A stretch of DNA of 64,000 bases from an uncultured Prevotella sp. (GTDB lineage Bacteria; Bacteroidota; Bacteroidia; Bacteroidales; Bacteroidaceae). The first letter of the stretch is position 1; every line of letters starts with the position of its first letter. Shown one piece after another: positions 8,617 through 18,800 of the stretch. The notes below the pieces were generated by a model, which had not been told where the DNA came from, searched no databases, and saw nothing but the letters and a program-made list of their open reading frames with translations. The position numbers and the translations under genes were made by a program. The stretch spans positions 434,001 to 498,000 of the forward strand of contig CALUFM010000001.1 in assembly GCA_944319935.1 (NCBI GenBank), read 5' to 3'.

Positions 8617-9699
8617 ATGAGACCGTATTTATTGCTTACCCCTGGTCCGTTGACCACTACTGAGAGTGTTAAGGCCGCCATGATGAGCGACTGGTGTACA
8701 TGGGACAAAGACTACAACGAAGGCATCGTTGAAGTCATCAGGAAAAAACTTGTTGGCATCGCGTCGAGCCGTCCCGAAGAATATACGGCGGTACTGATGC
8801 AGGGCAGCGGCACGTTCTGCGTTGAAGCTACGCTCGGCAGCGTGGTGCGTCCCGAAGACAATCTGCTCGTCGCCGCCAACGGCGCATACGGCAAGCGCAT
8901 GGGCGTAATCGCCGAATATTACAAGTTAAACTGCCACGTGATGAAGTTTGAGGAGACCGAGGCCGTTGCCCCGAAAGCCATTGACGAATACCTGGCTGAA
9001 CACAAGGAAGTGACCCATGTGTCAGTTGTACACTGCGAGACGACCACCGGCGTACTCAACCCGCTGGCCGACATTGCCGCCGTCGTGAAGCGTCACGGCA
9101 AGACGTTGATTGTCGATGCGATGAGCAGTTTCGGCGGAGTACCAATCGACATGGGCGCACTCGGCATCGACTTCCTCATCAGCAGTGCTAACAAGTGCAT
9201 CCAAGGCGTGCCTGGCTTCGGCTTCATCATCGCCCGCAAGTCGCTCCTCGAGCAGTGCAAGGGCGTGGCCCGTTCACTCTCATTGGACATTTACGACCAA
9301 TGGGAAACCATGGAAAAAGGCCACGGCAAGTGGCGTTTCACCTCGCCTACCCACGTTGTGCGCGCCTTCATGCAGGCGTTGACCGAACTGGAAGAGGAAG
9401 GCGGCGTCGAGGCCCGTCACTCGCGCTACTGCGAAAACCACCAAACGCTGGTAGAAGGCATGCGCTCATTGGGCTACAAGCCCCTGCTGCCAGACGAATG
9501 GCAGTCGCCCGTCATCACGTCGTTCTACTACCCTGACGCTTCATTCGACTTCAATACGTTCTACCAGGCATTGAAAGCAAAAGGCTTCGTCATCTATCCC
9601 GGCAAAATCTCACAGGCCGACACGTTCCGTATAGGCAACATAGGCGATGTGCATCCTGACGACTTCCACCGATTGACAGAAGTCATCCGCAGCCTGTAA
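8617..9699 (+). CDS. phnW: 2-aminoethylphosphonate--pyruvate transaminase
   Basis: This class V PLP-dependent aminotransferase of 360 residues converts AEP and pyruvate into phosphonoacetaldehyde and alanine. The family opening [10 protein letters not shown] and [10 protein letters not shown] are present. VDAMSSFGG carries the PLP-binding aspartate (Asp167), and SSANKCIQG holds the Schiff-base lysine (Lys193). Length and motifs match characterised PhnW proteins. It is the last gene of the AEP module and ends before a pair of family-1 hairpins. Confidence 0.96.
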   Translation: MRPYLLLTPGPLTTTESVKAAMMSDWCTWDKDYNEGIVEVIRKKLVGIASSRPEEYTAVLMQGSGTFCVEATLGSVVRPEDNLLVAANGAYGKRMGVIAEYYKLNCHVMKFEETEAVAPKAIDEYLAEHKEVTHVSVVHCETTTGVLNPLADIAAVVKRHGKTLIVDAMSSFGGVPIDMGALGIDFLISSANKCIQGVPGFGFIIARKSLLEQCKGVARSLSLDIYDQWETMEKGHGKWRFTSPTHVVRAFMQALTELEEEGGVEARHSRYCENHQTLVEGMRSLGYKPLLPDEWQSPVITSFYYPDASFDFNTFYQALKAKGFVIYPGKISQADTFRIGNIGDVHPDDFHRLTEVIRSL

Positions 9700-9762
9700 C
9701 AGGCCATCATAATAAACGCTTTGAATCGGTTTGACAAGTCGGCTTTATTGCGCCGGCAAAAT

Positions 9763-9843
9763 GAAAGGCCGCATCTTGCATCGCAAGATGCGGCCTTTCT
9801 GCACACAAGAGACGGCCTTTCACATTCCGAAAGGCCGTCTTTT
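9763..9843. repeat. Family 1 repeat, two hairpins (copy b); convergent terminator
   Basis: A perfect 17-bp stem lies at 9763-9799 (arm GAAAGGCCGCATCTTGC, 3-nt loop). A second stem follows at ~9806-9843 (AGACGGCCTTTC with GAAAGGCCGTCTTTT). A degenerate leader with TTGACAAGTC lies at 9730-9739. It separates phnW from the convergent lipoprotein gene. Confidence 0.75.
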
Positions 9844-9893
9844 GTATTGCCTCATATAACTATTTGACTATCAGCCATATACAGACATTGTTC

Positions 9894-11423
9894 TCATTTG
9901 ATTACAAACTTGTAAATTCCGTTCTGCCTTGACCCTACAACGGCGGCGTTTCCAACCACCACGGGAGACGACTCGAAGTTGGCGGCGACACGCTTCTTAT
10001 AAATAATGTCACCAGTCTTGGCGCGTATCAGATAGACATGCCCGCCTGAATCGCCCGTGAACACATAGTCCTCGCCACGCTCGTTGAGGAACGACACGGG
10101 CGACGACCAAGCAAACTGATTAAGCTGCGTAGCGTACACCACGTGGCCGTCTTTCGTACTGAATGCGACAAACTGGCCAGAAATAAACGAATGGCCATCT
10201 CCCCCGTGACGGCAGATGTTCAGGAACACAAGCCCTTCGGCATCGCCACGACCAAGCAACGGCGTACAGTAAATGCCACCGTCAAGAGTCTTCTCGCCCA
10301 TGCGGTAACGCTTGCAGGGCAGCTCTTGCCTCCACACCTGACTGCCGTCAACGCCGTTGAGCTTGGCAAGACGGCACACGCCTGAGTCGCCTTGACGCCC
10401 CACCTCACAGCCCACATACAGGTAGGGCGTGCCGTTTTCCTCATGGCAAACTATGCTTCCGTCAATGTCGTCGCCAATATCGTAACGCCACACGGGCTTC
10501 ATTGTCTCAAGGTTAACGCAGATGACGCTGCCGTGGTTGTCGCCGAAATAAGCGTAGTTACGGTAAACGCACAGGCTGTTCTCTACGCCTGGGGCTGCTC
10601 CGTTGACGGTATAACGCAGCGCACTGACAAGCTTCAGGCTTCCCTGCGTGCGCTCAAACTTGTACAAAGAGCCGTTTTCGCCCGGCCAGAAAAGGTATCC
10701 ACCGACAACAACCGGCGACGAGTCAAAGGCGTTCCATCCGCGTTTGGCCTTCGGGTCACGACCGAAGAAGAAGCCGCGACTATGCTTTTTCAGGTCGAAC
10801 GCCATCGCGCCAAACGGCTGCTCGGCAGGCACGCCCTGCCCCACGTACAGGTTTTCAAGCTCAGGGTCTTTCGATATGGTGCCCTTTATCGGGTTAACGG
10901 CGTTGAGCGGAGAGCGCGACGCCTTGCCCGTCTCAAAGTTGATGAAATAAACTTTGCCGCAAAGCGAACCAACGACAATCTCGCCCGTCTTGGCAAGATA
11001 CAGCGGCTGGCCTGTCCATCCAGACCCTCCGCCCCACGTGCCGTACTTGGTCTTGCGCTTGTCATACTCCGTTTCAAACTTCCATTCCACGGCAATGCTG
11101 TCAGGAGTGCCGCTAATCCGCCCGCCAAAATCAGCGTCACGCAGCAGCGTCTTCCTGAACGTAAGCACGTCGTCAGTGGCATATGCGCCGCCGTCAAGCC
11201 CCTTCAGGGGGTGAGGAAGCGAATCATACACGTCAACGTGATACTTTACGACTTCCGCCGAAGCGTACATGGTGTCAGGCAACGGCTGCACTTCCTTCAC
11301 AGCCTTGGCCGTGTCAGCCTTGCCCGCAACAGCCTGGTTGTCGCCTTTCCTGCCGCCTCCGCACGAAAGAAAGGCAGCCGTCAGGCAAAACAAAGCTAAA
11401 CAGCTTGTAAATGACTTGTTCAT
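9894..11423 (-). CDS. PQQ-type beta-propeller lipoprotein (BamB-like fold)
   Basis: This 509-residue protein has a lipoprotein signal (lipobox AFLSC, Cys21). The mature part is built of repeated blades of the PQQ/quinoprotein type: VVGSLCGKVYFINFETGKA, SVICVNLETMKPVWRYDIGD, YVFTGDSGGHVYLIRAKTGD and SSPVVVGNAAVVGSRQNGIY. Such propellers act as scaffolds or binding proteins in the envelope. True BamB is shorter, so an outer-membrane assembly role is only a guess. It is transcribed alone from a TAATTTTG promoter. Confidence 0.8.
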   Translation of the reverse strand: MNKSFTSCLALFCLTAAFLSCGGGRKGDNQAVAGKADTAKAVKEVQPLPDTMYASAEVVKYHVDVYDSLPHPLKGLDGGAYATDDVLTFRKTLLRDADFGGRISGTPDSIAVEWKFETEYDKRKTKYGTWGGGSGWTGQPLYLAKTGEIVVGSLCGKVYFINFETGKASRSPLNAVNPIKGTISKDPELENLYVGQGVPAEQPFGAMAFDLKKHSRGFFFGRDPKAKRGWNAFDSSPVVVGGYLFWPGENGSLYKFERTQGSLKLVSALRYTVNGAAPGVENSLCVYRNYAYFGDNHGSVICVNLETMKPVWRYDIGDDIDGSIVCHEENGTPYLYVGCEVGRQGDSGVCRLAKLNGVDGSQVWRQELPCKRYRMGEKTLDGGIYCTPLLGRGDAEGLVFLNICRHGGDGHSFISGQFVAFSTKDGHVVYATQLNQFAWSSPVSFLNERGEDYVFTGDSGGHVYLIRAKTGDIIYKKRVAANFESSPVVVGNAAVVGSRQNGIYKFVIK

Positions 11424-11505
11424 TGGTATTATTTATAAGATGATTGATTTCGTTAAATTAAGCAAACGCCATGCTGCAATACAGCGTCAAACGGCATTGT
11501 GTTTG

Positions 11506-11513
11506 CAAAATTA
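11506..11513 (-). promoter_or_regulatory. -7 promoter element of the beta-propeller lipoprotein gene
   Basis: TAATTTTG on the minus strand, about 82 nt upstream of the ATG at 11423. Confidence 0.6.
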
Positions 11514-11604
11514 CAAAATAATTGTTAACGACCAAAAAGGCGGCAAACAATTATGCCTTGATAAAAAACTCCGTACATATTGCCTGTTCACGAAAAAATA
11601 ACGC

Positions 11605-11612
11605 TACCTTTG
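11605..11612 (+). promoter_or_regulatory. -7 promoter element directly in front of the symporter ATG
   Basis: TACCTTTG is followed by only four bases (CGCC) before the ATG at 11617. With the usual spacing the transcript would start at or next to the start codon. Confidence 0.6.
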
Positions 11613-11616
11613 CGCC

Positions 11617-13041
11617 ATGCTTATAATCATCACGGTTTTGGCGTATTTCTCTGTGCTTTACGGCCTAAGCAGGCTCACGTCGGCACGCGCCACCAACGAA
11701 ACGTTCTTCCGCGCCGACCGCAAGTCGCCTTGGGCGATGGTCGCTTTCGGCATGATTGGGGCATCGGTGTCGGGCGTCAGTTTCGTATCCGTGCCCGGCA
11801 TGGTTGCCCGTCAGGACATGACTTACCTGCAAACATGCCTCGGCTTCATCCTCGGTTACTTCATCGTAGCCTTCATCTTGCTGCCCGTCTATTACAGGAT
11901 GAACCTGACCACCATTTACAGTTACCTCAAACAACGGCTCGGACGGCGGTCTTACAAGACAGGGGCGGCCTTCTTCCTGCTTTCCGACCTTACCGGAGCG
12001 GCTGTCAAGTTCTACATAGTCTGCATCATTCTACAACGCTTTCTGCTCGACGCTTACGGCGTACCGTTCTTCGTCACCGTGCCCGCGCTGATGCTCCTCA
12101 TCTGGCTTTACACCCACAAAGGCGGCATAAAGACGCTCGTATGGACAGACTCTTTCCAGACGTTGTGCATGCTCGGAGCCTTGATTCTAATCATAATAAA
12201 AGTTGCCGGAGAACTCGACATGGGCTTGGCAGATGCCGCCAAGGCCATTGCGGCCAGCGATTACAGCCGCGTTTTTGACTTCAGCGACTGGATGTCGCCG
12301 CAAAACTTCTGGAAACAATTCACAAGCGGCGCATTCATCGTCATCGTAATGACAGGCCTCAACCAAAACATGATGCAGAAAAACCTTACCTGCAAAACGC
12401 TGCGCGAAGCCCAAAAGGATGTATGCTCGTATGGCTTCGCCTTCGTGCCGGTCAACCTCCTGTTCCTGTCGCTTGGCGTATTGCTCATAATGTTGGCGCA
12501 AAAAGAGGGTATGCCCCTGCCTTCCAACCCCGACGAACTGCTGCCCATGTTCGCCGCCACGGGGCGTTTGGGCGGCGTGGTAACAGTGCTTTTCATCATT
12601 GGCATTGTCGCCGCATCGGCCAGTACGGTCGATTCGTCGCTCACGGCGTTGACAACTACTTACTGCGTTGACATCCGCGAGCGGCCTGAAGACGAACACC
12701 TGCGCCGCCAAACACACTTTTTCATTACGCTAATCTTCATATTTTTCATAATAGCTTTCCGCTACATCAACTCCACAAGCGTGATTGACGCGGTTTACAT
12801 ACTCTGCTCCTATACTTACGGCCCTCTCCTCGGGCTGTTCGCCTTCGGCCTTCTCACAAAACGGAAGACCGACGACCGCGCCGTGCCTTATATCGCCGTG
12901 GCGTCTCCTTTTATATGCCTTGCGCTCGATTACGCAACATCCCATTACACAAGTTACCGTTTCGGATACGAACTCTTGATGCTAAACGGCGCGTTGACGT
13001 TCGCAGGACTGTTGATTAAAGGCAAAAAGGCAAAACAGTAA
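11617..13041 (+). CDS. Sodium:solute symporter (SSS family)
   Basis: This 474-residue membrane protein has about thirteen hydrophobic segments. The conserved opening TNETFFRADRKSPWAMVAFG, then GASVSGVSFVSVPGMV, is the standard start of the Bacteroidales SSS subgroup. This fixes the start at 11617 even though the promoter is almost adjacent. Further family motifs are LNQNMMQKNLTCKTL and the sodium-site segment ASASTVDSSLTALTTTYCVD. The solute is not evident; relatives carry sugars, sialic acid or amino acids. There is no transport-linked neighbour to narrow it down. Confidence 0.9.
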   Translation: MLIIITVLAYFSVLYGLSRLTSARATNETFFRADRKSPWAMVAFGMIGASVSGVSFVSVPGMVARQDMTYLQTCLGFILGYFIVAFILLPVYYRMNLTTIYSYLKQRLGRRSYKTGAAFFLLSDLTGAAVKFYIVCIILQRFLLDAYGVPFFVTVPALMLLIWLYTHKGGIKTLVWTDSFQTLCMLGALILIIIKVAGELDMGLADAAKAIAASDYSRVFDFSDWMSPQNFWKQFTSGAFIVIVMTGLNQNMMQKNLTCKTLREAQKDVCSYGFAFVPVNLLFLSLGVLLIMLAQKEGMPLPSNPDELLPMFAATGRLGGVVTVLFIIGIVAASASTVDSSLTALTTTYCVDIRERPEDEHLRRQTHFFITLIFIFFIIAFRYINSTSVIDAVYILCSYTYGPLLGLFAFGLLTKRKTDDRAVPYIAVASPFICLALDYATSHYTSYRFGYELLMLNGALTFAGLLIKGKKAKQ

Positions 13042-13100
13042 AAAGGTAAAACTGCCATGGTGGAACATTCACCGTATAATGCAGTTTTACCTTTTTACAG
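13036..13100. terminator. Long bidirectional hairpin between symporter and trxB
   Basis: Arms 13036-13055 and 13081-13100 match at 19 of 20 positions around a 25-nt loop. The arms are mostly A/T with GGT/ACC steps, and a second partial copy of the right arm follows to 13112. The left arm overlaps the symporter stop codon. Confidence 0.75.
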
Positions 13101-13117
13101 TTTTACCTTTTTCCCTT

Positions 13118-14068
13118 TCAAATGATGCCTTGCTCTCTCAAGTACCTGTCGGCCTCGATGGCAGCGCGGCATCCGCTGGCCGCAGCAGTGATGGCCTGGC
13201 GGTAATGCGGGTCGGCAACGTCGCCGGCGGCGAACACTCCGGGCACTTTCGTCTTTGGCGTGTTGCCTTCGGTGATGATGTATCCCACCTCGTCAGTATC
13301 AAGCCACTCCTTGAACACATCGCTGTTTGGCTTGTGACCGATGGCGAGGAAGAAGCCGTCGATTGGCAAATCATACTCCTGCTCGTCAGGTTCTCCCTTG
13401 CGCTTAACCACGTGCGCACCCTCGACGCCGTTCTCTCCGTAAAGCCCCAACGTGTTATGTTCGAACAACACTTCTATATTCTCAGCGTCTTTCACACGCT
13501 TCTGCATTACTTCTGACGCACGCAGGAACGGCTTGCGGACAATCATGTACACCTTCTTGGCCAGTCCGGCAAGGTACAAAGCCTCCTCGCAAGCCGTGTC
13601 GCCGCCGCCTACAACGGCAACAGTCTTCTTGCGATAGAAGAACCCGTCACACGTAGCGCAAGCCGAAACGCCCTCGCCCTTGTACTTCTCCTCGTCTGCA
13701 AGACCGAGGTATTTAGCTGACGCACCCGTGGCGATTATAACCGTGTCGGCCTCAACCACGTGGCCGTCGTCTATGGTCAGCGCATAAGGAGCCTTGCTCA
13801 AGTCGGCCTTCACGACAACACCGTCACGCAAGTCCGCGCCGAAACGCTCGGCCTGCGCGCGGAAATCAAGCATCATCTGATTGCCGTCAACGCCTTCGGG
13901 ATAGCCTGGAAAGTTCTCAACAACCGTTGTCTGGGTCAACTGTCCGCCAGTCAACAATCCGCAATAAACCACAGGATTGAGGTTGGCGCGTGACGCATAT
14001 ATCGCCGCCGTGTATCCGGCGGGACCGCTGCCGACAATGAGGCAGCGCACTCTCTCTGTTTGTGACAT
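13118..14068 (-). CDS. trxB: Thioredoxin reductase
   Basis: This 316-residue flavoprotein carries the N-terminal FAD motif GSGPAGYTAA (Gly13/15/18). The redox pair is CATC (Cys137/Cys140), the NADPH motif is VVGGGDTACEE, and the C-terminal FAD segment is VFAAGDVAD. It reduces thioredoxin with NADPH in the cytoplasm. It lies downstream of a glutathione-peroxidase-type gene on the same strand, separated by a hairpin. The two make a small peroxide/thiol defence group, since such peroxidases often use thioredoxin as donor. No promoter motif is obvious directly upstream. Confidence 0.96.
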   Translation of the reverse strand: MSQTERVRCLIVGSGPAGYTAAIYASRANLNPVVYCGLLTGGQLTQTTVVENFPGYPEGVDGNQMMLDFRAQAERFGADLRDGVVVKADLSKAPYALTIDDGHVVEADTVIIATGASAKYLGLADEEKYKGEGVSACATCDGFFYRKKTVAVVGGGDTACEEALYLAGLAKKVYMIVRKPFLRASEVMQKRVKDAENIEVLFEHNTLGLYGENGVEGAHVVKRKGEPDEQEYDLPIDGFFLAIGHKPNSDVFKEWLDTDEVGYIITEGNTPKTKVPGVFAAGDVADPHYRQAITAAASGCRAAIEADRYLREQGII

Positions 14069-14095
14069 AGTTTTAGAATTAAGACATTAGACTGA

Positions 14096-14153
14096 AAATC
14101 AAGAAAACATGCCTTCGTAAACTGCAAGACAGCAAGGCGTATCTTCTTGATTT
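14096..14153. repeat. Hairpin of the AAGARTYAAGAA family between gpx and trxB
   Basis: Arms 14096-14115 and 14134-14153 pair along ~20 positions with G-U pairs allowed. The right arm shares GGCGTATCTTCTT with the copy at 38224-38286. Confidence 0.65.
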
Positions 14154-14167
14154 CCAATCAATAATCC

Positions 14168-14722
14168 TTATTTGTTTAAAAGTTCCACAATCTGTTTCTC
14201 GATGTTCTCAATCTTCTCTGTCGGTTCGAAACGCGCCACAACCACGCCTTTCTTGTCAACCAAGAACTTGGTGAAGTTCCACTTGATGTCAGCCTTGCTC
14301 TTGTAGTCGGGGTCTTCCTTTGACAGCATCTGGTCGAGGATGTGTGTCAGCGGGTGGCTCTCGTCCCATCCTGCGAAGCCTTTCTGGCTTGTCAGGAACT
14401 TGTACAACGGGTCAGCGTCTTCGCCGTTCACCTTGATTTTCTTGAAACGGGGGAACTCCGTGCCATAAGTCAGCTTGCAGAACTCATGTATTGACTCGTC
14501 TGTGCCTGGTGCCTGCTGGCCGAACTGGTTGCAGGGGAAGTCCAATATAGTGAATCCGTCAGCATGATGTCTCTCATAGAGCTTCTCAAGTTCCTCATAT
14601 TGAGGCGTAAAACCGCACTTCGTAGCGGTGTTGACTATCAGCATAACTTCGTTTGCATACTCTTTCAGCGAAACGTCCTTGCCTTTCCTGTCCTTGACAG
14701 AGAAATCATAAACTGTTTTCAT
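14168..14722 (-). CDS. Glutathione peroxidase family protein (thiol peroxidase, Cys type)
   Basis: This 184-residue protein has a thioredoxin-like fold with the active-site segment NTATKCGFTPQY (Cys36 in the selenocysteine position). It also carries FPCNQFGQQAPG and a WNFTKFLVDKKG motif that brings the catalytic Trp and Asn. It reduces hydrogen and organic peroxides. Bacterial Cys forms usually take electrons from thioredoxin, which agrees with trxB being the next gene. No TGA codon is used, so no selenocysteine is needed. It starts 47 nt after a TATCTTTG promoter. Confidence 0.92.
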   Translation of the reverse strand: MKTVYDFSVKDRKGKDVSLKEYANEVMLIVNTATKCGFTPQYEELEKLYERHHADGFTILDFPCNQFGQQAPGTDESIHEFCKLTYGTEFPRFKKIKVNGEDADPLYKFLTSQKGFAGWDESHPLTHILDQMLSKEDPDYKSKADIKWNFTKFLVDKKGVVVARFEPTEKIENIEKQIVELLNK

Positions 14723-14768
14723 TTTTACTATTTTTAATGACTTTTCAATTTACAATACTATGTTTCTG

Positions 14769-14776
14769 CAAAGATA
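14769..14776 (-). promoter_or_regulatory. -7 promoter element of the peroxidase/trxB unit
   Basis: TATCTTTG on the minus strand, upstream of the ATG at 14722. Confidence 0.7.
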
Positions 14777-14970
14777 GTGCAAATCGGGTTAAACGCAAAA
14801 TAAAAATGGATGAAACGAACTTTTATTTTCACTTACAATGCGAGGCTGGTTTCATACCAAAGCGGACCGGACTTATCAGAACAATAAAAACACTCGTCAA
14901 ATGCTTTCACGCCGCACCCTTGCCAGGCCTTACATATTAACCAATTAATGCGGAAAAACTCCGTCGGCAA

Positions 14971-15060
14971 CCGCTTGACAATCAAGCAGTTTGCGATATG
15001 CCATCTTTTGCGTCGCAAAACATGGCCTATTGCACGCCAAAACACGGCCTTCCGCACCGC
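14971..15060. repeat. Family 1 repeat (copy c) with full leader
   Basis: The leader CCGCTTGACAATCAAGCAG plus TTTGC (14971-14994) is followed by a hairpin (15000-15026: GCCATCTTTTGC with GCAAAACATGGC) and further partial units (ACACGGCCTTCC). It lies in the 493-bp gap 14723-15215. Apart from this repeat and the two promoters, I see nothing else in that gap. Confidence 0.65.
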
Positions 15061-15176
15061 CGTTTGCCGCATTTCACAAACTGCCAACCACCGGCAAAAG
15101 GGACAAACGAACGCGGAAATAGGGAAATCCCCATCAAGAATATGGACATTCACTTGCAAAAACACGACGAATGCAT

Positions 15177-15184
15177 TATTTTTG
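15177..15184 (+). promoter_or_regulatory. -7 promoter element of the aromatic-rich lipoprotein gene
   Basis: TATTTTTG followed by CAGC; the chosen ATG lies 31 nt downstream at 15216. Confidence 0.65.
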
Positions 15185-15215
15185 CAGCATGAATATTAAC
15201 AAAACATCACTTATT

Positions 15216-15785
15216 ATGAAAAAAAATACATCTTTAATGGCCGTAATCGCAATGGCCGTAATGTCGTTCACGCTTGTCAGTTGTGACGATGACGACTACA
15301 TAGCCGACACCCTTTGGGGCGTATGGGAAGGTGACATGCAGGTCAGGGTTGAGGACTATTATGGCAACGTTTACTACGCTTACGAAACGGAAATAGCCTT
15401 CGACCGCGACCCTTACGAGTACGCTTCAGGCTCAGGTTACTGGATTGACTATTACCGTAACGCGCCTTGGGGATACTACGCCAGCCACATAACGTGGACT
15501 GTGACAAACAACAGGATAAACATCTATTCAATAGAGGACGACACGTATTACTACATTTACGACTACAATTTGTCTGACTATTACTTCTCGGGATGGCTTG
15601 AAAGCGAATGGGGCGACTACATACAGTTCCGCATGACAAAGACATCCGCACCTAACTGGAACGACTTTGAATGGGGCTGGGACTACTGGTATGACAACTA
15701 TTATCCCGGATATTACAACTACGGAACACGCTCAGACAACGGCGAAAAGCCCAAATTAGTAAGAAAAATCGGGCGGAAAGAATAA
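15216..15785 (+). CDS. Small lipoprotein rich in Tyr, Trp and Asp, unknown function
   Basis: This 189-residue protein starts at the Met that gives a clean lipoprotein signal (FTLVSC, Cys23, followed by DDDD). ATGs upstream lie before or at the predicted transcript start. The mature protein is strongly acidic and aromatic, with stretches such as EWGWDYWYDNYYPGYYNYG near the C-terminus. The beta-strand pattern (DTLWGVWEGDMQVR) looks lipocalin-like, as in several small Bacteroidales lipoproteins. The function is unknown. Its strong terminator is shared with mfd. Confidence 0.75.
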   Translation: MKKNTSLMAVIAMAVMSFTLVSCDDDDYIADTLWGVWEGDMQVRVEDYYGNVYYAYETEIAFDRDPYEYASGSGYWIDYYRNAPWGYYASHITWTVTNNRINIYSIEDDTYYYIYDYNLSDYYFSGWLESEWGDYIQFRMTKTSAPNWNDFEWGWDYWYDNYYPGYYNYGTRSDNGEKPKLVRKIGRKE

Positions 15786-15798
15786 GCATCAATACAAA

Positions 15799-15840
15799 AC
15801 GGCAAAGCACCCACCCCTTTCGGGATGGGTGCTTTGCCGT
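15799..15840. terminator. GC-rich bidirectional terminator
   Basis: Arms 15799-15817 and 15822-15840 match at 18 of 19 positions with a 4-nt loop. It separates the lipoprotein gene from convergent mfd and touches the mfd stop codon. Confidence 0.9.
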
Positions 15841-18800
15841 TAACAAATCTCCCTAAGCACATTAACGGCCTCTTCGACAGAGGGCACGGCGGACACAATC
15901 ATCATCCTCTTGCCCGCCACTTCTTTCAAGTTGCACCGGCGAGGGTTGCGCCCTATGTAGTTAAGGACACTGTCGAAAGCCTTGCTTTTGTAATACGCGC
16001 TCATAGGATTGCTGACAAACTGCATGCGCATCTGTCCCTGCCTCAGCATGATTTTCTCGCAACCCAAGCTCCTGCCGAGGCGGCGCAGCGGAACAACCTG
16101 CATCAACTCAAGGCCTTCACGCGGCACTGCGCCAAAGCGGTCTTCCAGTTCCGAGCGGTACTTCTGCAACCCGGCGTCGTCTTTTATGTTGTCAAGCTCA
16201 CGGTACAGCAGCATCCTCTCACTGCTGCTCGGTACGTATTGGTCGGGCAGGTACATCTCCAAATCGCTCTCGATTGCGCAGTCTTCAACGAACTCGTCAC
16301 CCGTGATTTCACGCCCGCCAGCCATGTCTTCCTCATAGATTTCGCTGAACTCGTCATTCTTCAGTTCGGTTACAGCCTGGTTTAAGATTTTCTGGTAAGT
16401 CTCATAACCAAGGTCTTCCATGAAGCCGCTCTGCTCCGCGCCGAGCAGGTTGCCCGCCCCACGGATGTCGAGGTCTTGCATCGAGAGGTTGAAGCCGCTG
16501 CCAAGCTCAGAGAAAGTCTCCAACGCCTCAAGCCTGCGGCGCGCCTCCTGGGTAAGCACCGACTTGGGAGGAGCAAGCAGATAGCAGAACGCCTTGCGGT
16601 TGCCACGCCCCACTCGGCCACGCATCTGGTGAAGGTCCGACAGGCCGAAACGGTGCGCGTCATTTATTATTATGGTGTTGGCGTTGCTTATGTCGATGCC
16701 GTTCTCCACGATGGTTGTTGACAACAGCACGTCATAGTCATAATTAATGAAGCCCATGAGTATCTTCTCCAGCTCCTCGGGTTTCATCTGTCCGTGCCCT
16801 ATTGCGACACGGGCGTCAGGCACATACTTGCGTATCAGCCCCGCAATCTCGGGCAAGTTGCTTATCCTGTCGTTGACGAAGAACACCTGTCCGTTCCTGC
16901 TCATCTCGAAGTTTATCGCGTCAGCAATCACCTCTTTGTCAAAAGTATGCACCTCGGTGCTTATCGGATAGCGGTTGGGGGGCGGCGTCTGGATGATGCT
17001 CATATCCCTTGCGCCCATCAAAGAAAACTGAAGCGTGCGCGGAATGGGCGTCGCTGACATCGTAAGAGTGTCAACATTGGTCTTCATCTTGCGCAGTTTC
17101 TCTTTCGTGGCAACGCCGAACTTCTGTTCTTCGTCTATAATGAGAAGACCCAAATCCTTGAATTTCACGCTCTTGCCTATAAGCTTGTGCGTGCCTACTA
17201 TTATGTCTATCTTGCCCGCTTCAAGGTCAGCCAGCACTTCACGGGTTTTCTTCGCGCTGCGCGCCCGCGACAGATAGTCAACACGAACGGGAAAATTCTT
17301 CAACCGCTTGGCGAACGTCTGGTAATGCTGATACGCCAAGACTGTTGTCGGGACAAGCACGGCCACCTGCTTGGAGTCGCACGCAGCCTTGAAAGCCGCT
17401 CGCATGGCGACCTCCGTCTTGCCGAAACCAACGTCGCCGCAGACGAGCCTGTCCATCGGACGAGGACTTTCCATGTCGGCCTTCACGTCGTTGGTGGCTT
17501 TCAGTTGGTCGGGAGTGTCCTCATACATGAAGCTCGCCTCAAGTTCATGTTGCATGAAGTTGTCCGCCGAGAAGGCAAAGCCCTTCTCATGCCGGCGCGC
17601 CGCATATAGCTTTATCAGGTCGCGGGCAATGTCCTTGATTTTCTTTTTCGTGCGCTCTTTCAGGCGGTCCCATGCCCCTGTGCCAAGCGTACTGAGGCGC
17701 GGCGGGGTTTCGCTGTCACGCCGTTTGTACTTCGATATTTTGTAGAGCGAATGTATGCTGACATCCACCTTGTCGTTGTTCTGGTAGATGATGCGGATGA
17801 CTTCCTGGTAGCTGTTGCCCGAAGGAACGCGCACGAGGCCAGCGAAGCGGCCGATGCCGAAGTCAACATGCACTATGTAATCGCCCACTTCCATCTCCTG
17901 AAGTTCCTTCATCGTAAGAGCCATCTTGCCCGAACGTGCGGCGTCAGACCGCAGACTGTACTTGTGAAAACGGTCAAATATCTGATGGTCAGTGAAGAAA
18001 CAAGCCTTCATTGAGTTGTCGGCGAAGCCGCCATGCAGCGTTTTGTCAACGGGAGTGAAGGCTACTTGTGCCGCCACATGCAAGGAGTCGGGCGACGCTT
18101 CCCTGCTTTCAAATATGTCCTTCAACCTTTCCTGCTGCTTCTTGCTGTCCGCAAGGATGTATATCTTGTATCCTTTCAGCATATAATCCTCAAGGGCGCG
18201 GGCCAGCAAATCGAAGTTCTTGTGGAACAAAGGTTGCGGAATTATGTCCAAATTCAACGTAGCCGAAGGCGTGGCCGACGGCTTCACGCCGAACTCCACA
18301 CGGCTAAACTTGAGAGCGTCAGCGGCGAACTGCGCGCCTGAGACAAGCGAGTTGGCAGCCTTCAGCTCCTTCATAGCCGCCTGTTGTTCCATTTCGGTAA
18401 GGCCTTCAAGGCGGTCTTTCACCGCTTGCGACGAGAAGCCGTCACGATAAATCTGGTCTATCTTGTCACGACAGAACACGAAGTCCTTCATCACCAACAC
18501 CGTGTTTTCAGGCAAGAAGCGCAGTAACGGCACTTTCTCGTCAACCAATGTGGCCACCTCTGGCACAATCTCAACACGCTCGCGCTTGTCACGCGAAAGC
18601 TGGCTCTGCACCTCAAACGTGCGGATTGAGTCAATCTCGTCACCGAAAAAGTCAATGCGGAAAGGATATTCGCTGCTGAACGAAAACACGTCAAGGATGC
18701 TGCCGCGCACTGCAAACTGGCCTGGCTCGTATACATAATCCACCTCTGAGAAACCCAGCTCACGCAACTGGCGGCCCAAGCGCACAATGTCATGCATGCT

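Noticed and set aside
10392..11399. Long open frame (335 codons) on the + strand opposite the beta-propeller lipoprotein gene
   Set aside because: Its translation has no domain pattern and mirrors the codon structure of the minus-strand gene, which has a lipobox, blades and a promoter.
14168..14722. Selenocysteine-containing glutathione peroxidase
   Set aside because: The active-site codon encodes cysteine and no in-frame TGA is present.
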